Shown piece by piece: positions 6,501-7,477 of a stretch of 7,477 nucleotides of DNA. Every line of letters begins with the position of its first letter. Position 1 is the first letter of the stretch. Location: positions 1 through 7,477 of the forward strand of contig JAISBG010000416.1 of the NCBI GenBank assembly GCA_031266315.1, given 5' to 3'. Source of the stretch: Planctomycetaceae bacterium (lineage in GTDB: Bacteria > Planctomycetota > Planctomycetia > Pirellulales > Thermoguttaceae). The position numbers and the translations under genes were made by a program. The notes under the pieces were generated by a model. It was not told where the DNA came from, did not search any database, and worked only from the letters and a program-made list of their open reading frames with translations.

Positions 6501-7477
6501 ACCGTCAATTCCGTACTCTTTAACGTAATGTCGGGAAACTTCACCCATGTAATCAATCCATGTCGGATAATTGAAATCAAAACCCCAATAAGAAAGTGTC
6601 GAACCGTCTTCTTCCTGAACGAGCCATTCGGGATGTTTTTGTGAACGCTCATTCGGATTGCCGCCGCCGTGCGGTACGGAATCTTGTAACACATGCAAAC
6701 CGAGTTCGCGGGCTTTTTTGACCAATGCTTTATATTCTTTTGTTGCGTTTTCTTGTGTTGTGCTGAGACCTTCCTGAAATTTGTAATAATCACGGGGCGA
6801 ATAAATTGATTTATCTTCAAGCGGCATCAACCAAATAGCGTTACAACCGATTTGTTTGATTTGATCGAGCAACGGCATCGAATTTTTGAAACCGCCAAGA
6901 TCACGGCAACCGCTGCCGATCGTTCCATTAGGATGAAAAGAGTACAAAATTGCCGATTCAAACCACTTGGGTCGGTCGTTGGGCGGAACATGTCCGAGTT
7001 GCCGCATCAGATCGTGAATTTTAAGTAACGCCGTTTCACTGTTTCCGTCAACGATACGGAAATAAGCGTCACCCAATTTTTGTACGAAATTTTGTTCGAT
7101 ATGTCCTTTAATATCAAACGATTGTGTAAGCCGAACTCCGCCGTCACGCCGTTCAATACTGCAATTCGGACGGTCGGCGTAATCAATCAAATTGTCGGAA
7201 AGCAGGATGACACTTTTTGCCGGATCAAGTTGCAGAACAAGCGGGGCGGAGTTTTTCCAACTTCCCTGCCGCGCATTTTCGGCGAAGTTGTCAATGGTAT
7301 ATTTTTGGGGCGGATATTGTCCCGGAATAAAAAATTCCGCATCGTTTTTGAACGGAAAAGTCGGCAAGGACATCCAGAATCCTTTGATTTTCGTTGATTC
7401 TTTTCCGTTGTACGTTAATTCGACATTCCGTTTCAGAGTTGCCATTGGAACGTCAACAGAATAATGAAACGCCGCCG
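3513..7477 (-). CDS. Large multidomain GH13 (alpha-amylase clan) glycoside hydrolase, 5' end outside window
   Basis: At least 1,320 residues. The first ATG in the window (7445) has no ribosome site, and the frame stays open upstream (AAFHYSVDVP) in sequence that reads as a continuing strand, so the true start, and any signal peptide, lies beyond the edge. Numbered from that Met: about 1-155 is a beta-rich N-terminal domain; about 160-480 is a GH13 TIM barrel. Its four conserved regions are VLQDSVPHG (252-260), GYRVDACGG (315-323; nucleophile Asp319, Arg317), ILAEVN (366-371; acid/base Glu369) and HVESHDS (427-433; His431, Asp432). Domain B is short. About 485-590 resembles the usual C-terminal beta domain. 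About 600-860 and 865-1110 look like two further beta-sandwich or mutarotase-like regions, and about 1140-1310 resembles a CBM4/9-type carbohydrate-binding domain (TDGGFE, LSAWVKG, FDWRQETVEFTVP, IVIDDVNV). It should retain alpha-glycosidic bond cleavage or transfer; substrate unknown. It converges on the uxuA operon. Confidence 0.87.
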   Translation of the reverse strand, partial: AAFHYSVDVPMATLKRNVELTYNGKESTKIKGFWMSLPTFPFKNDAEFFIPGQYPPQKYTIDNFAENARQGSWKNSAPLVLQLDPAKSVILLSDNLIDYADRPNCSIERRDGGVRLTQSFDIKGHIEQNFVQKLGDAYFRIVDGNSETALLKIHDLMRQLGHVPPNDRPKWFESAILYSFHPNGTIGSGCRDLGGFKNSMPLLDQIKQIGCNAIWLMPLEDKSIYSPRDYYKFQEGLSTTQENATKEYKALVKKARELGLHVLQDSVPHGGGNPNERSQKHPEWLVQEEDGSTLSYWGFDFNYPTWIDYMGEVSRHYVKEYGIDGYRVDACGGSKIPNWNKNIPYSRASHSQSQGGLNMLRKIRQSVKELQPDGGILAEVNTGIWGAVSDATYDFDLCYSVLHDARKLPANEFVTRLRRWLHEQQYSEIPDMLRLRHVESHDSLRAQLWYGTESHEKLVALTAFIHGIPLVYHEQEIGHFNSFRQIFEMRKVLPELNGGDADYLAVDAPPGVFAVLRTKGDDASIAVINFNETKMFGAVFRLPWDKLPEKLRAQNQLEYFNIYDFETKIKTIEKKNGELQIPFQTSLLESQEQIIVLRDRAEPMKKIIDKTFNEVGKFDPKPFFYGQSPYPTASSVIETTEDGQLKMTVIHCVAYIDSETGLLTRFEKSGKPWFGSADLLLPAGMKEKAEKANIVQEKNTLIIRRKFGAATLEMHYWWKDDSILFDSRWTGDVPKNAAMLIPIIDATHWSVVSSEGGLGELYQPRHLTTDEVFGSIYWRSQGTNVIFDSLLTPIELPLYGTFLRGVTIFSNNQVPILLGFSKETPTRFRLLDRNGSKKELSMLFSWTDESVPNLTTKPELSLNLGMYSQPPKQEIPKLRPAIGGWIYENDHYKLRLTRNGTIMSLDTKNGRQIIRQGDIYTDYGYGNDKMRYAAGNDVEAGCRIVQDQDGKTLRLRFEGQLRGFGRFDLLRPPVEYFTEYAFNDSSAFAMSCGVKTHQVATDSKAFLSLFLPMPNVERFEFFNQSNQSNQFNQNKNDKPFAEGSNIDAKGRSFQTKNTPNDLLPKRVVLKDSEKTLLELTGLHGEISNLFLDRNNFFVTFDDGNTVSMPNRWRTFTTTVTVADHSTTDHAPSIIRSSEIDTITDRDRDQHTLITDGGFEVFSGNSNLVSLRTGNVVVKGKQKISAWQTPAHGTISDNEIHHGKAAAQVVGEAGQYRLFTQDIHIQNFPVGTKLKLSAWVKGKDLIKGTESWQVGCIRFAAVIDGKTQYFSSPNLLGTFDWRQETVEFTVPEKLQKLTIQVGSNGAAGIIVIDDVNVSAKQ
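4377..4412 (-). repeat. Four tandem 9-base units encoding an Asn-Gln-rich linker
   Basis: On the + strand the units are TTGATTAAA, TTGGTTAGA, TTGGTTAGA and TTGATTAAA, consensus TTGRTTARA. Read on the coding strand they give FNQ-SNQ-SNQ-FNQ (residues 1012-1023 of the GH13 protein), followed by the polar NKNDK. The array sits in a loop-like spot between beta-rich segments and keeps the reading frame because the unit is 9 bases. It could vary in copy number between strains. Confidence 0.8.

Overview
The window looks like a piece of a Planctomycetota chromosome of moderate to low GC content. The best lineage clue is the small lipoprotein at 953-1399. It has a lipobox, a carboxypeptidase-regulatory-like beta fold and a GLPPGKYKV signature, a small-protein type that is abundant in Planctomycetes. 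Gene starts mostly lack a Shine-Dalgarno sequence, which also fits. The lineage call is an inference from protein style; no rRNA or marker gene is present.

Left half, + strand (1-3091): four genes run in the same direction. They are the C-terminal two thirds of an MFS transporter (cut by the window edge), a lipoprotein, a short UxuA-type mannonate dehydratase and a classical SDR oxidoreductase. The last three overlap one another: ATGA at 1396-1399, then a 23-base overlap at 2336-2358. They are therefore very probably one translationally coupled operon. UxuA removes water from D-mannonate to give 2-keto-3-deoxygluconate, and the SDR is well placed to supply mannonate from fructuronate. The set reads as uptake and catabolism of a hexuronate or related sugar acid, with the MFS protein as the likely sugar-acid porter.

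Middle (3092-3512): a 421-base gap separates two convergent transcription units. It holds a striking 144-base element (3226-3369) bounded by inverted arms of about 30 bases. Each arm is itself a hairpin with a 5-base loop. The two base differences between the arms form a compensatory pair (C-G in one, T-A in the other). Parts of the interior also pair across the centre, so the whole element can be drawn as one long imperfect hairpin or as several small ones.

Right half, - strand (3513-7477): one very large gene encodes a multidomain GH13 (alpha-amylase clan) enzyme with all catalytic residues present. The GH13 barrel follows a beta-rich N-terminal region. After it come about 500 residues of further beta-sandwich-like sequence and a C-terminal carbohydrate-binding-like domain. 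Its 5' end lies outside the window. Together the locus suggests extracellular or periplasmic polysaccharide breakdown beside a sugar-acid catabolic operon, but a functional link between the two halves is not proven.
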